This document shows positions 52,101-60,604 of a stretch of DNA of 61,515 nt, one piece after another. Both the position numbers and the translations under genes were made by a program. The notes below the pieces were generated by a model. The model searched no databases. It was not told where the DNA came from and saw only the letters and a list, made by a program, of their open reading frames with translations. This DNA is from Syntrophomonas zehnderi OL-4 (GTDB lineage Bacteria; Bacillota; Syntrophomonadia; Syntrophomonadales; Syntrophomonadaceae), in the NCBI RefSeq assembly GCF_000983115.1, contig NZ_CGIH01000028.1, positions 1 through 61,515 on the forward strand. The letters run 5' to 3'. Positions within the stretch are counted from its first letter, which is position 1, and each line of letters begins with the position of its first letter.

Positions 52101-52323
52101 GGTCATCTGGCGCGATCTCACCGGGGACAAAATCAAGGATAACGCAGTCCTGGACGCCTTTTTCCAGCGCAAGAAGATCAGCACCACCGATTTTGAATAT
52201 AAAAAAATCTATGTCAACGGCGACAACAACCTGCCCAACCTGCGAACCGATGAGGAAAGCTGGAAAGTCGTCCTCATCGAGGAAGAAATGAAAAAACGCA
52301 TGTTCAGCGTTGAAAACATATAG
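49198..52323 (+). CDS. type III-like adenine DNA methyltransferase (Mod) with mosaic centre
   Basis: A 1041-residue beta-class N6-adenine methyltransferase. A 470-residue N-terminal region comes first, then the catalytic IDPPYNT (DPPY at 483-486), a target-recognition region, and the SAM-binding LDYFAGSGTT near 763-772. The region between the two motifs (50620-51490) is clearly richer in A and T and uses different codons from the GC-rich flanks, a sign of exchange of the recognition domain. It is far longer than ordinary Mod subunits (about 600-650). It marks self DNA for the neighbouring Res protein. ATG begins one base after the helicase stop. Confidence 0.9.
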   Translation: MASLTENQKKLMDKLTEMFQFDQADLDFGIYRIMNYKRDEIRRFLENDLMSQISEKLAVLARSSNKAELEKIEKDIKNAQAIDLDEETKASMIEKLREKKAAYTVNTDIAAVEADIYSHLTEFFSRYYDEGDFISQRRYKDGVYAIPYEGEEVKLHWANADQYYIKTSEYFKDYTFKTPYGQTVHFKIVEAETEKDNNKSNEKRFFQLHQETPFALENGELFIYFEYKAGDKKKQADYNAAVIAEFTKASAQYPDFASLLNVTDGKSLLERQLNRYTARNTFDYFIHKDLGKFLNRELDFYIKNEVIFLDDIDEQDERKTKEYLLKAKIIRSIGKKIIAFLAQIEDFQKMLWLKKKFVVETNYCLTLDRVPKKLYPQIIENKAQVEEWVRLFAIDEITPGQPNLVEAPKAGFSDPLTIEFLEQNPYLVLDTGFFPPEFKEQLIDSIDNLDENLDGLLIHSENFQALNLLQERYADSIDFIHIDPPYNTETSGFLYKNNYRHSSWMSMMFDRLNLSVPIMSDNASFACHIDENEYERLWNVFEKSSLLNVGTVVWDKRNPMTGGTGLATQHEYVIWRSKNTVTLRLNNDNVQNMVDYVRELISKYGEVNEDVRKEYTNWINQNPNLTGGEKAYRYIDDEGRIYQSVSLRAPEPRTDPKFFQPLIHPITKKPCAIPPNGFSRTPETLQDMIKKGEILFGKDETTQPRQKMFLSIDTKRQMTSVIQNGMKGKADTDKLGVEFPYCHPVSFYEILVGATTDKISTILDYFAGSGTTAHAVINLNREDGGNRKYILVEMGEYFDTVTKPRVQKVIYSEDWKDGKPVSRKGISHAFKYLRLESYEDTLNNIEIEEGTLKFLTNPAVKEQYMLHYLLPDETRGSLSLLNIDMLDHPFDYAMNITRRQESKVTVIDLVETFNYLIGLKVERSFARQGFDAEFTTGEYGAVTARLRSGSTYRFKMVEGTTLSGDRVLVIWRDLTGDKIKDNAVLDAFFQRKKISTTDFEYKKIYVNGDNNLPNLRTDEESWKVVLIEEEMKKRMFSVENI

Positions 52324-52335
52324 GGGGAAGCTAAA

Positions 52336-55300
52336 ATGGCCAAGAAGAAAACTAAAGCTGCTGCTCCCCCGCTGGAGTTTTATAAAAAGCTGGTTTTAAA
52401 CCAGTACCTCTTAAAACAGTTTGGGGTAGAAAAATTCGACGAGCTTTCCCGGACGCTGAAGCCGCCCCAATATGAGGCGGTCGACAGCGAAGGCGTAAGC
52501 GGTTTTTATAAGCGTCTGATTACCGAGTATCATGACACATTGAAGATTTCCGCAGAACGGCTTGCCCAATATGACTTGAATATCGTCAGTCATATCCGCA
52601 AAATCAACGAAAAACGCGATGAGAAGATTACTTTAAAGTATTTCCAGTACCTATCCCTGCTATTTACGGAATACTACCTGGACGAATACTTCAATAACCG
52701 CCAGCGCCTGGTGGATGCTTTAAACGCTTATGTGGCGGAATTTAACAGCCGTCAGGAGCCGGTAAACCGGATAGAACCATACAAAGAAGGCGACCTTAAC
52801 AAGATAGCCTTCTGGAACGCCACCGGCAGCGGCAAGACCCTGCTTATGCATATCAACTACCACCAGTACCGTCATTATGCCCGGGGAAGACTGCGCGGCG
52901 GGGACAGTTCGTTTATCCTCTTAACCCCGAAGGAAGGCTTATCCCTGCAGCACGTTGACGATTTCAGAGCCTCCGGCATCCCGGCTGCCATCTACCAAAA
53001 AGGCGGAAGCAGGATGTTTGCCCCTGCTGATGAAATAGCTATCCTGGAGAACACCAAACTAGGCGACAAAGACGGCGATAAAACGGTAGCCGCCGCGCGT
53101 TTCGGCAATAAAAATGTGGTCTTTGTGGATGAAGGCCACCGCGGGGCTTCCGGCGATACCTGGTACAAATACCGCAACATGCTCTGTGAGAACGGCTTTT
53201 CCTTCGAGTATTCCGCCACCTTCGGCCAGGCGGTCAAGGTCGCCAATAATAAAGAATTGACCCAGGAATACGCCAAATGCATCCTGTTTGACTATTCCTA
53301 TAAATACTTCTACAGCGATGGTTACGGCAAGGATTACAATATCCTCAACCTGGCTGATGACAGTGATGAGCACAAGCGGCAGTTATACCTTACGGCCTGC
53401 CTCTTGACCTATTACCAGCAGAAGAAACTCTATCTGGCCAGCAAGAAGCAGTTTGAGCCGTTCAACGTGGAAAACCCGCTCCTGGTCTTTGTCGGCGGCA
53501 GCGTCAATGCCGTAAGGAAAGAAAACAAACGAGAGGTTTCTGACGTTGTGGATATACTGCTGTTCATCTCGGACGTTATCACGAAAAGCAGCACCACAAT
53601 TTCCATGATTAACCGCATCCAAACGGGGAATACCGGATTAACAAACGAGCGCAACGCCGACATATTCAGAAACGCCTTCACTTTTTTGTCCAGTCTCCAT
53701 ATGCCGGCGGAGGCGGTCTACGCCGACCTTTTATCAGTGGTGTTCAACTGTCCGGTAAGCGGTGCGACAATGCACATTGAGAACCTGAAAGGCATACCGG
53801 GTGAAATCCGCCTGCGCCTGGGGGAAAACGACCCCTTCGGGGTGATCAATGTCGGTGATGACAGTGCCCTGCTCAAGCTCTGCGCTGAAAACGGCCTGCA
53901 CACGGCCAGTGTTGATTTTACCCAATCCTTATTTCAAAACATTACCCGGCCCGACTCGACCATCAACCTTTTGATCGGCTCGAAAAAATTCACCGAGGGC
54001 TGGAACTGCTGGCGGGTTTCCACCATGGGGCTGATGAACGTGGGACGCAGCGAAGGCAGCGAAATAATCCAGCTTTTCGGCCGGGGCGTTCGTCTCAAAG
54101 GCTATGGCATGTCGCTGAAGCGTAGCAGTTTTTATATAAAAGACAATCCGTCAGTCAAGGTGCCGCCCTACATTTCCATACTGGAGACCCTGAACATATT
54201 TGGCGTACGGGCCGATTACATGAAGCAGTTCAGGGAATACCTTGAGGAGGAAGGGGTGCCTACCGATAAAGAGCCGCCTTATATAATCAAGCTGCCGGTA
54301 ATCCGCAATAAGCAGTATAAAAGATCAAAAATTCTGGCCTTAAAAGTGCGCGGCGATCTGAACTATAAAAAACATGGACCCAAGCCTACCTTAGCGGAGA
54401 AAAAGTATACCGGGGTCATAACCCTGGACTGCTATGCCAAGGTACAGTTTGAATCCTCCAAAAAGCAGGCTGCTCTGTCCGAGATTACCAAACAGACCGG
54501 CTATTTTAGTGAAATACACCTGGAAGGGCTTGATTATGAGGAGATTTACTTTGAACTGCAGCGATATAAAAACGAAAAAGCCTGGTACAACCTGAATATA
54601 GCCAGGAATGATATTAAACCCTTGCTTAAAGACAACAGCTGGTACAGGCTGCTTATCCCCCAGGAGGAACTCACGCTTAACGATTACAGCGATTTTTCAC
54701 GCTGGACGAAAATTGCCATCGCCCTTTTGAAAAAATACTGCGAGCGCTATTACTATGTACAGAAAAGTGCCTGGGAAAAGCCGCTCCTCACCTATGAGCC
54801 GGTGGATGATGAGAATGATAACTTCATCAAAGAGGACGAATATATGGTCAGTATTAGTAATGTGGAGCTGCATGAAGAGGCCAGAATATTTATCGAAAAC
54901 CTGGCCAAGGAGATGGAGGCGGCCAAAAAAGCCCGCTCCCTGGTGGACTTTGTGAAGTCAAAAGATGAGCTTATGGCGGTAGCCTTCCCGGCTTCATTGT
55001 ATAATCCGGTCATGTACCTGGCGAAAAACAGCATCGATATCGCCATCTCGCCGGTGCCCCTTAATGAAAGCGAGGTTGATTTTATCCAGGCCTTGCGCCT
55101 TTATGTGGGACGGGAAAAAGCCTTTTTCGCTGATAAAGAACTGTATATAATCCGCAATGTCAGCAAAAAGGGCATCGGTTTCTTCGAGGAAGCCGGCTTT
55201 TACCCCGATTTTATCATGTGGCTGGTGACAGCCGGCAAGCAGTATATAACCTTTATTGAACCGCACGGAACCAGGGATATGTCATTTGAGGACGAAAAGG

Positions 55301-55500
55301 TAATGCTTTGCCAGAAAATTAAGGACATCGAATCATCCCTGGCCAACTCAGATATTATTTTAAATTCATTAATCCTAACGCCTACCAAGCACCTGGAGAT
55401 GGCTAACAAGCATATCCCTAAAGCCGATTGGAATAATCGCAATGTTATCTTCATGGAAGATGATGACTTTATTGACCAGCTTTTTAAAAAGATCCGCTAA
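52336..55500 (+). CDS. type III-like Res helicase-nuclease
   Basis: A 1054-residue protein. The SF2 helicase has Walker A NATGSGKTLLM near 160-170, motif II VDEGHRGA near 259-266 and motif VI LFGRGVRLKGYG near 576-587. The C-terminal part has the nuclease-like pattern YPDFIMWLV near 955-963 and FIEPHG near 972-977, which has the spacing of a PD-(D/E)xK site, but histidine replaces the lysine. It would translocate on unmodified DNA and cut or block it. Twelve bases after the methyltransferase stop, with AGGGGGAAGC upstream. Confidence 0.9.
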   Translation: MAKKKTKAAAPPLEFYKKLVLNQYLLKQFGVEKFDELSRTLKPPQYEAVDSEGVSGFYKRLITEYHDTLKISAERLAQYDLNIVSHIRKINEKRDEKITLKYFQYLSLLFTEYYLDEYFNNRQRLVDALNAYVAEFNSRQEPVNRIEPYKEGDLNKIAFWNATGSGKTLLMHINYHQYRHYARGRLRGGDSSFILLTPKEGLSLQHVDDFRASGIPAAIYQKGGSRMFAPADEIAILENTKLGDKDGDKTVAAARFGNKNVVFVDEGHRGASGDTWYKYRNMLCENGFSFEYSATFGQAVKVANNKELTQEYAKCILFDYSYKYFYSDGYGKDYNILNLADDSDEHKRQLYLTACLLTYYQQKKLYLASKKQFEPFNVENPLLVFVGGSVNAVRKENKREVSDVVDILLFISDVITKSSTTISMINRIQTGNTGLTNERNADIFRNAFTFLSSLHMPAEAVYADLLSVVFNCPVSGATMHIENLKGIPGEIRLRLGENDPFGVINVGDDSALLKLCAENGLHTASVDFTQSLFQNITRPDSTINLLIGSKKFTEGWNCWRVSTMGLMNVGRSEGSEIIQLFGRGVRLKGYGMSLKRSSFYIKDNPSVKVPPYISILETLNIFGVRADYMKQFREYLEEEGVPTDKEPPYIIKLPVIRNKQYKRSKILALKVRGDLNYKKHGPKPTLAEKKYTGVITLDCYAKVQFESSKKQAALSEITKQTGYFSEIHLEGLDYEEIYFELQRYKNEKAWYNLNIARNDIKPLLKDNSWYRLLIPQEELTLNDYSDFSRWTKIAIALLKKYCERYYYVQKSAWEKPLLTYEPVDDENDNFIKEDEYMVSISNVELHEEARIFIENLAKEMEAAKKARSLVDFVKSKDELMAVAFPASLYNPVMYLAKNSIDIAISPVPLNESEVDFIQALRLYVGREKAFFADKELYIIRNVSKKGIGFFEEAGFYPDFIMWLVTAGKQYITFIEPHGTRDMSFEDEKVMLCQKIKDIESSLANSDIILNSLILTPTKHLEMANKHIPKADWNNRNVIFMEDDDFIDQLFKKIR

Positions 55501-55503
55501 AGC

Positions 55504-55543
55504 AAAATGCCGCTTTGCCAAAGCCGCAAAGTGGCGTTTTCTT
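55504..55543 (+). terminator. terminator of the defence operon
   Basis: GCCGCTTTGC and GCAAAGTGGC pair over 10 bases (one G-T) with a seven-base loop, followed by TTTTCTT. It lies three bases after the Res stop codon and ends the operon. Confidence 0.85.
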
Positions 55544-55815
55544 CCATTTTAAGAGAACATCTCGCCCATTCGCCAGATAGATACAGGTTGTGGGGCTGAT
55601 GTGATGTAATGTGATGTGTACCCCAAACCTTTCAACGATTCCTAAACCTTTTAACGATTCCCCTTTTCCCCCATAAAGGGGGTGTGCATCTTTTAACGAA
55701 AGTGTGCCAAAAACAAAAAACACCGTCCGCAAACGGTGCTTTATCTTATCGCAAATTTTACGCAAACCCCGCTAATACTGGGATTTTACATTGTATCAAT
55801 CTTTGCGTACTTATT
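55544..55815. other. gene-free strip between defence operon and tmRNA, with short repeats
   Basis: No gene is seen. It has GATGT(A)ATGT short repeats (55600-55618), two tandem copies of AAACCTTTYAACGATTCC (from 55625 and 55645) and a third partial TTTTAACGA at 55691. It also has a G-rich GGGGGTGTGCAT (55678-55689) that matches 282-292 at the other end of the window. A hairpin-like CACCGTCCGC..GCAAACGGTGC (about 55721-55740) precedes the tmRNA end. Being the border of the island, it may hold the attachment site. Confidence 0.4.
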
Positions 55816-56167
55816 TGGTGGAGGCGGGGGGAGTCGAACCCCCGTCCGAAAGTAAGACCAGCCCAGTCTCTCCGAGCGCAGTGCGTGTTTTGATTTTCGC
55901 CAGCCGGGCGCCCACGAACAGGCTCCCTTCGGCTATCCCCGATTAATTTCCCCATTAACCCCTCGAGAAAAAAGGCTTATGGGTACCCTAACTAAGTGAC
56001 GCCCTGCACCAGGCCGTTAGGAAACCTGGCCGGACGAGCCGCATTAAGCGGCTAGTGCAAAATTATCTTCTGCAGTTAATTTGATTTTTTCACCTTTTTA
56101 ACGAGCTGGCGACAACTCGGCTCGCTACTCGACCCATCCTAGCCCCCGTCGAAACCTTTACGCCCCC
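55816..56167 (-). ncRNA. ssrA: tmRNA (ssrA), tag (A)AEDNFALAA
   Basis: The 352-nucleotide RNA rescues stalled ribosomes by trans-translation. The 5' end GGGGGCG pairs with CGCCTCC before the encoded CCA (one G-T). GGGTTCGACTCCCCC is the T arm. The tag frame at 56073-56044 reads AEDNFALAA and stop after the alanine carried by the RNA, with TTAACT just upstream of its resume codon. Pseudoknot stems with GGCCTGG/CCAGGCC are visible. The 3' end is intact and is the left border of the host region. Its partner gene smpB is about 95 bases away on the same strand. Confidence 0.95.
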
Positions 56168-56260
56168 TAAATATAAATGATTAACTGCCATACTATAATA
56201 ATACCATTAGCTGGCTTTGTCAGCAGGTATTTATTTATTGCGCAGCCTTTTTTACTCAGT

Positions 56261-56734
56261 TTAAAATGCTTGGTTGCGGCTCTTTATGGCTCTTTCTATA
56301 TCTCTTTTGGCATCGCGGTTGGCAATGTCTTCACGTTTATCGTAGTTTTTCTTGCCGACCGCCACCGCCAGATCCATTTTAGCCAGGCCGTTTTTGAAAT
56401 ATATCCTGAGCGGAATCAGGGTATAGCCGGATTCCTTCTGTATTCCCAGGAGTTTATTGATTTCGCTTTTATGCAGCAAGAGTTTCTTGGGCCTTAGTGG
56501 TTCATGGTTAAAGCGGTTGCCCTGCTCATAGGGGCTGATATGGAAGTTGTTTACCCACACTTCCCCTCCTTTGACCACGGCATAGGCGTCTTTTAAATTG
56601 GCTTTGCCGGCTCGCAGAGACTTTACCTCTGTGCCGACCAGAACCATGCCGGCTTCATAAACGTCTTTTATATGATAATCATGTCTGGCCCGGCGGTTGT
56701 CCACTACCGGTTTGATCCCTGCTTTTTTGCCCAT
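56261..56734 (-). CDS. smpB: SsrA-binding protein SmpB
   Basis: A 157-residue protein that binds tmRNA and brings it to the ribosome. Standard signatures are present: [39 protein letters not shown] (in parts) near 15-52, [10 protein letters not shown] near 66-75, [15 protein letters not shown] near 82-96 and the basic tail [20 protein letters not shown]. It is next to ssrA and RNase R, which act in the same rescue process. Confidence 0.97.
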   Translation of the reverse strand: MGKKAGIKPVVDNRRARHDYHIKDVYEAGMVLVGTEVKSLRAGKANLKDAYAVVKGGEVWVNNFHISPYEQGNRFNHEPLRPKKLLLHKSEINKLLGIQKESGYTLIPLRIYFKNGLAKMDLAVAVGKKNYDKREDIANRDAKRDIERAIKSRNQAF

Positions 56735-56933
56735 TTAACCACCTCAACGCAGTAGTCATTGACCACCAATAGAAGCTGAAAAAAATAATACGCTTTAGTG
56801 AAAGAAACCCTCGCCTCGGGTATAAATATTACTCCAAAGCCAGGGTGTATCTTCATTTGCAACGGTCTTCATTATAGAACAGTTCCAGTTATTTGTCAAA
56901 TGTCTGTCTATAAGACCTTCCTTGTACCTCTGT

Positions 56934-59048
56934 TCAGGCTAGTTCGAAGTCGATTTTGGCGCTGTCTACATCGACACTGACCAACTGCACCCGGACTTCA
57001 GCGCCTATGGAGTACTTTTTGCCGGTATGGATGCCAACCAGTGTGTAATTGCGATCATTGAATTCGTAATAATCATCGGCAATGGTGGAAATATGCACCA
57101 GCCCTTCCACGGTATTGGGCAATTGCACGAAGAATCCAAAGGACTGCACCGAGGAGATGCGAGCCACAAACTCATCACCTAAAAACTGCTGCATATATTG
57201 GGCTTTCTTAATGTCTAGCAATTCCCTTTCAGCCTCTTCGGCTTTTGTCTCTTGCAGACTGGATTGTTCTCCATATTTGTTCATACGGCTTTCCAGAGCC
57301 GCTTTTTTCTTAGCGTTCATTTTGTCGTCTAGCATCAACGATAAAACCCGATGAACGATCAGATCGGGATAGCGACGAATGGGACTGGTGAAATGGCAAT
57401 AGTATTTGGAAGCCAGTCCGAAGTGACCCAGGGCCTGGGGAACATAACGGGCATGTTTCATGGAGCGCAATACCAGCAAGGAAATAGTATTCTCCTGCGG
57501 GGTGCCCTTAATATCTCTTAAAATCTTTTGAAATACATAAGGCTCGATCTTGTTTTCCTGAATCTTATGACCAAACACTGCCAGCACTTGGTTTAATCTA
57601 GCCAGTGCGTCTCCTTCCGGTTTTTCATGCACCCGGTAGAGAGTCGGCATTTCCTGCCAGTACATATATTCTGCCACAACTTCGTTGGCCTTGATCATAA
57701 AGTCTTCTATCAGCATTTCGCCGGCGCCGCGTTTAACAGGCAGGATGTCAATTGGAAAACCTGTCTCATCTACCCTGACTTTGCTTTCAGGAAAGTCAAA
57801 GTCCAAGGCTCCACGGCTGGTTCGCTCCCGGCGGATAATGTCGGACAGCTCCTTCATGAGTAAAAAATCATCCACCAGATTGCTGTAGCATGATTTGGTT
57901 TCGGGATCATGGTCGGTTATAATCTTGTTTACTGCCGTATAGGTCATGCGCTCTTTTACCCGAATAACGGATTTAAATATATCATGTTTTTGTACTTTGC
58001 CCTTATGGTCAATTTCCATTAGACAGGTAATGGCTAGTCGATCCTGGCGGGCGTTCAGACTGCAGATACCGTTTGATAATTCCGGTGGCAGCATGGGCAG
58101 AACCTTGTCAATTAAATAAACCGAGGTGCCGCGCGCAAAGGCTTCCTTGTCAAGCTTGCTGTCCTCGCGCACATAATGTGAGACATCGGCAATATGCACT
58201 CCCAGACGATATCCGCCAGGCGTTTTTTCTATCGAGATTGCATCATCCAGATCTTTGGCATCTTCGCCATCTATTGTAACCGTGCGCAGATCGCGCAGGT
58301 CGCGGCGTCGGGATATTTCTTGCGAACTTACTGGTATCGTAACCTTTTGGGCTTCAGCTATGACGGGCGGGGGGAATTCCTCCCGCAGGGCATGTTTTTT
58401 AATCACAATCTGCATATCTACTCCCGGCTGCCCCTGGCGGCCAAAGATTTCCACGATAGTTCCTTCGGGATATTTGTTCTTATCTGGCCACCCGGTGATT
58501 TTTACCAGGACTTTATCTCCTTTTTTTACGGGCAGATTTTTCCGGGGTTTTACGTTTACCGGATATATCTGCCGAGGATCATCGGGGATAACCTGCAGGA
58601 TATGACGTCCTTTCTGAATCGTTCCTACCAGTTCTTGATTAGCGCGCTCAATCGCTCTGATTACTTCTCCTTCCGGACGCTGATCAGCAGCGGCCCGTTC
58701 CTGTATGCGCACCATAACTCGATCCCCATGCATGGCGCCATTTAGATTGCGTCCGTAGACAAATATTTCCTGCGCACCCGGCTGGTCGGGCACTAATATG
58801 CCGTAGCCACGCTGGCTAAGCCTAATAATTCCCCGATAGATATTCATCATCTCGGGCAAACCGTACTTATCCCGCCGGGTTCTGACGATTTCGCCCTCTT
58901 TTTCCAGCTTGCCTATTATGGCACTGAATTTACCTTTTGCTTCATCTGGCAATTCCAGTGCTTCCAGAAGATCCTGATAGGACAAGGGACGATAGCTTGC
59001 CTGCCGCATAAAGGTAAGTATGTGTTCAGGCGTAATGTTATATTCCAT
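56934..59048 (-). CDS. rnr: ribonuclease R
   Basis: A 704-residue 3'-5' exoribonuclease. It has an N-terminal winged helix (residues 1-75), two cold-shock domains, and the RNB catalytic core with the acidic cluster DGEDAKDLDDAIS near 257-269. RTSRGALDFDFPES near 425-438 and HFTSPIRRYPDL follow, then the S1 domain at 620-704 (FVARISSVQSFGFFVQLP). It degrades structured RNA and acts with SmpB and tmRNA on faulty mRNA. Gene order smpB-rnr is common in Firmicutes. Confidence 0.97.
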   Translation of the reverse strand: MEYNITPEHILTFMRQASYRPLSYQDLLEALELPDEAKGKFSAIIGKLEKEGEIVRTRRDKYGLPEMMNIYRGIIRLSQRGYGILVPDQPGAQEIFVYGRNLNGAMHGDRVMVRIQERAAADQRPEGEVIRAIERANQELVGTIQKGRHILQVIPDDPRQIYPVNVKPRKNLPVKKGDKVLVKITGWPDKNKYPEGTIVEIFGRQGQPGVDMQIVIKKHALREEFPPPVIAEAQKVTIPVSSQEISRRRDLRDLRTVTIDGEDAKDLDDAISIEKTPGGYRLGVHIADVSHYVREDSKLDKEAFARGTSVYLIDKVLPMLPPELSNGICSLNARQDRLAITCLMEIDHKGKVQKHDIFKSVIRVKERMTYTAVNKIITDHDPETKSCYSNLVDDFLLMKELSDIIRRERTSRGALDFDFPESKVRVDETGFPIDILPVKRGAGEMLIEDFMIKANEVVAEYMYWQEMPTLYRVHEKPEGDALARLNQVLAVFGHKIQENKIEPYVFQKILRDIKGTPQENTISLLVLRSMKHARYVPQALGHFGLASKYYCHFTSPIRRYPDLIVHRVLSLMLDDKMNAKKKAALESRMNKYGEQSSLQETKAEEAERELLDIKKAQYMQQFLGDEFVARISSVQSFGFFVQLPNTVEGLVHISTIADDYYEFNDRNYTLVGIHTGKKYSIGAEVRVQLVSVDVDSAKIDFELA

Positions 59049-59223
59049 TCGTTAAATCTTTCCTTTAATTAAATTCCTATACCTACCCGGCACTCATTTT
59101 AACCGTAAGCCGGGTTGATCGTAAATTGCTTCGGCTGTGTAGCGAGTCGATTCTCTTTAGGTTGCCGCGCAAATCCGTTTTTATTCCTCCTTATAATCTT
59201 CCCCGCAAAGCTAATTTTAAATC

Positions 59224-59775
59224 CTACAGCCCAATCTCGGCGGCTATTTTCTGCATGCTTTTTAGGGCAATTTCCAGATAATCGTCCAGTTCCAATCCTA
59301 TCTCTGCACAACTTCGCATCTGTTCGCGGCTGGCTCCCCGGGCAAAGGCGGTTTCCTTGAATCTTTTTTTCAGCGATTTTAACTGCACTTCGGCCAGACT
59401 CTTGTCGGGCCTTACCAATGCGGCCGCCGTAATAAATCCGCTGACCGGATCAGCTGCCCAGAGGGCCTTGTCCAAAAGGCTTTTTCTTTCCAAGCCGTGT
59501 ATATCATTATGGGCTTTAACCGCATAAACGATCTCTGGATCAATCCCCTGTTCCGTAAGAATATCTGCGCCTACGAGGGAATGCCGGGCAGGGTCATCAC
59601 CGGTTACGTCATAATCGATATCATGCAGCAGCCCGGCCAGCCCGTACGTTTCCACATCTTCATGCAGGTATTCAGCCAGGCCGCGCATGATCGCTTCCAC
59701 TGCCAGTGAGTGGTTAAGCAGATTCTCATTTTTTAAATGTTCTTTCAGTAAGTTTAAGGCTTTTTCTCGGTTCAT
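59224..59775 (-). CDS. HD-domain hydrolase (HDIG type)
   Basis: A 183-residue metal-dependent phosphohydrolase. H-x(n)-HD-x(n)-D is seen as NHSLAVEAIM near 21-30, LLHDIDYD near 49-56 and a later D in LDKALWAADPVSG near 105-117. HDIG proteins of this size hydrolyse nucleotides or small phosphorylated compounds; the substrate is unknown. It lies between RNase R and the hydrolase gene on the same strand. Confidence 0.9.
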   Translation of the reverse strand: MNREKALNLLKEHLKNENLLNHSLAVEAIMRGLAEYLHEDVETYGLAGLLHDIDYDVTGDDPARHSLVGADILTEQGIDPEIVYAVKAHNDIHGLERKSLLDKALWAADPVSGFITAAALVRPDKSLAEVQLKSLKKRFKETAFARGASREQMRSCAEIGLELDDYLEIALKSMQKIAAEIGL

Positions 59776-59821
59776 AAATATGTTCCTCCCTGATTAGGTT
59801 TCTTATAGATGGGGAATTCCC

Positions 59822-60604
59822 TTATAAATTCCCTTTCGGATCAGCCGCCATAAAGGTGACGATCTCCTGGGCGATACGCTCTTTCTCCGGCCCCATACTG
59901 GCAATATGAGCTGACATACCTAACTCCAGCAAACTTGACCCCGCTGCCTGGGTCTTCTTATGGAGATATCTGCCGCTGCGTATATCTACTGATTCATCAA
60001 GTCTGGATTGCACAACCAGCAAAGGGATCTTAAGACCTGATATTTCTTGCATTATTATTTTTCTTAATTCCATCAAACTTTGATATGCTTTAACCGGCAT
60101 GACCCGATAAGCGAAACGACCGGCTTTTTCCAGTTCCCGCATTTCCTCATCAACCTGCTTGGGAAAATACGGTTTTATATATTTAAGTAGCGGAGCGCAT
60201 CTGGTTAATAGCGGCTTGCGGTTATAGATCGGAGCATTTATAGCAATTACGCCTTTTATGCCCTTTAGTTTGAGCCCGGCATACATTGCCAACAGAGCTC
60301 CCAGTGATAGTCCCCCCACATAAACATGCTCGTAGCTGGCTAAAAAATAATCCAGCTCAATTTCAACCGCCCGGTACCAATCCTCCCAGGTACAACGATT
60401 AAGAAAGCGCGGGTCTGAGCCGTGTCCAGGTAAGAGGATTCCGCTGACCGTACTAAAATTAGCGGCATGAACCAGGTCGGCCACCGGATACACTTCCGTT
60501 GGTGAAGCCGTAAAACCATGCAGCAACAGCAAAGCTGAATCTGTTTCGCCTCTTATAAAAAATGGTTCGGCCGCCGGGTGAACATAAATCATTTCTAACC
60601 TCAT
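59822..60604 (-). CDS. alpha/beta hydrolase, carboxylesterase/monoacylglycerol lipase type
   Basis: A 260-residue serine hydrolase. The oxyanion part LLLLHGFTASPTEVYP is near 26-41, the nucleophile is in VGGLSLGALLAMYAG near 94-108, the acid is in VVQSRLDESVD near 205-215 and the histidine is in GMSAHIAS near 236-243. Relatives cleave short- to medium-chain esters and are often next to the rnr and smpB genes. No signal peptide, so it acts in the cytoplasm. Confidence 0.92.
   Translation of the reverse strand: MRLEMIYVHPAAEPFFIRGETDSALLLLHGFTASPTEVYPVADLVHAANFSTVSGILLPGHGSDPRFLNRCTWEDWYRAVEIELDYFLASYEHVYVGGLSLGALLAMYAGLKLKGIKGVIAINAPIYNRKPLLTRCAPLLKYIKPYFPKQVDEEMRELEKAGRFAYRVMPVKAYQSLMELRKIIMQEISGLKIPLLVVQSRLDESVDIRSGRYLHKKTQAAGSSLLELGMSAHIASMGPEKERIAQEIVTFMAADPKGNL

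Noticed and set aside
42348-55500. The 482-aa phage SNF2 and the 948-aa defence SNF2 as duplicates
   Set aside because: They share only the general helicase motifs; domain lengths, the C-terminal coiled coil and the motif II sequence (DEGH against DEAH) differ, so they are not recent copies.
55760-56170. tRNA gene or tyrosine-integrase attachment copy beside tmRNA
   Set aside because: The T-arm-like GGGTTCGACTCCCCC belongs to the tmRNA itself; no separate tRNA fold and no second copy of the 3' end were found in the window.
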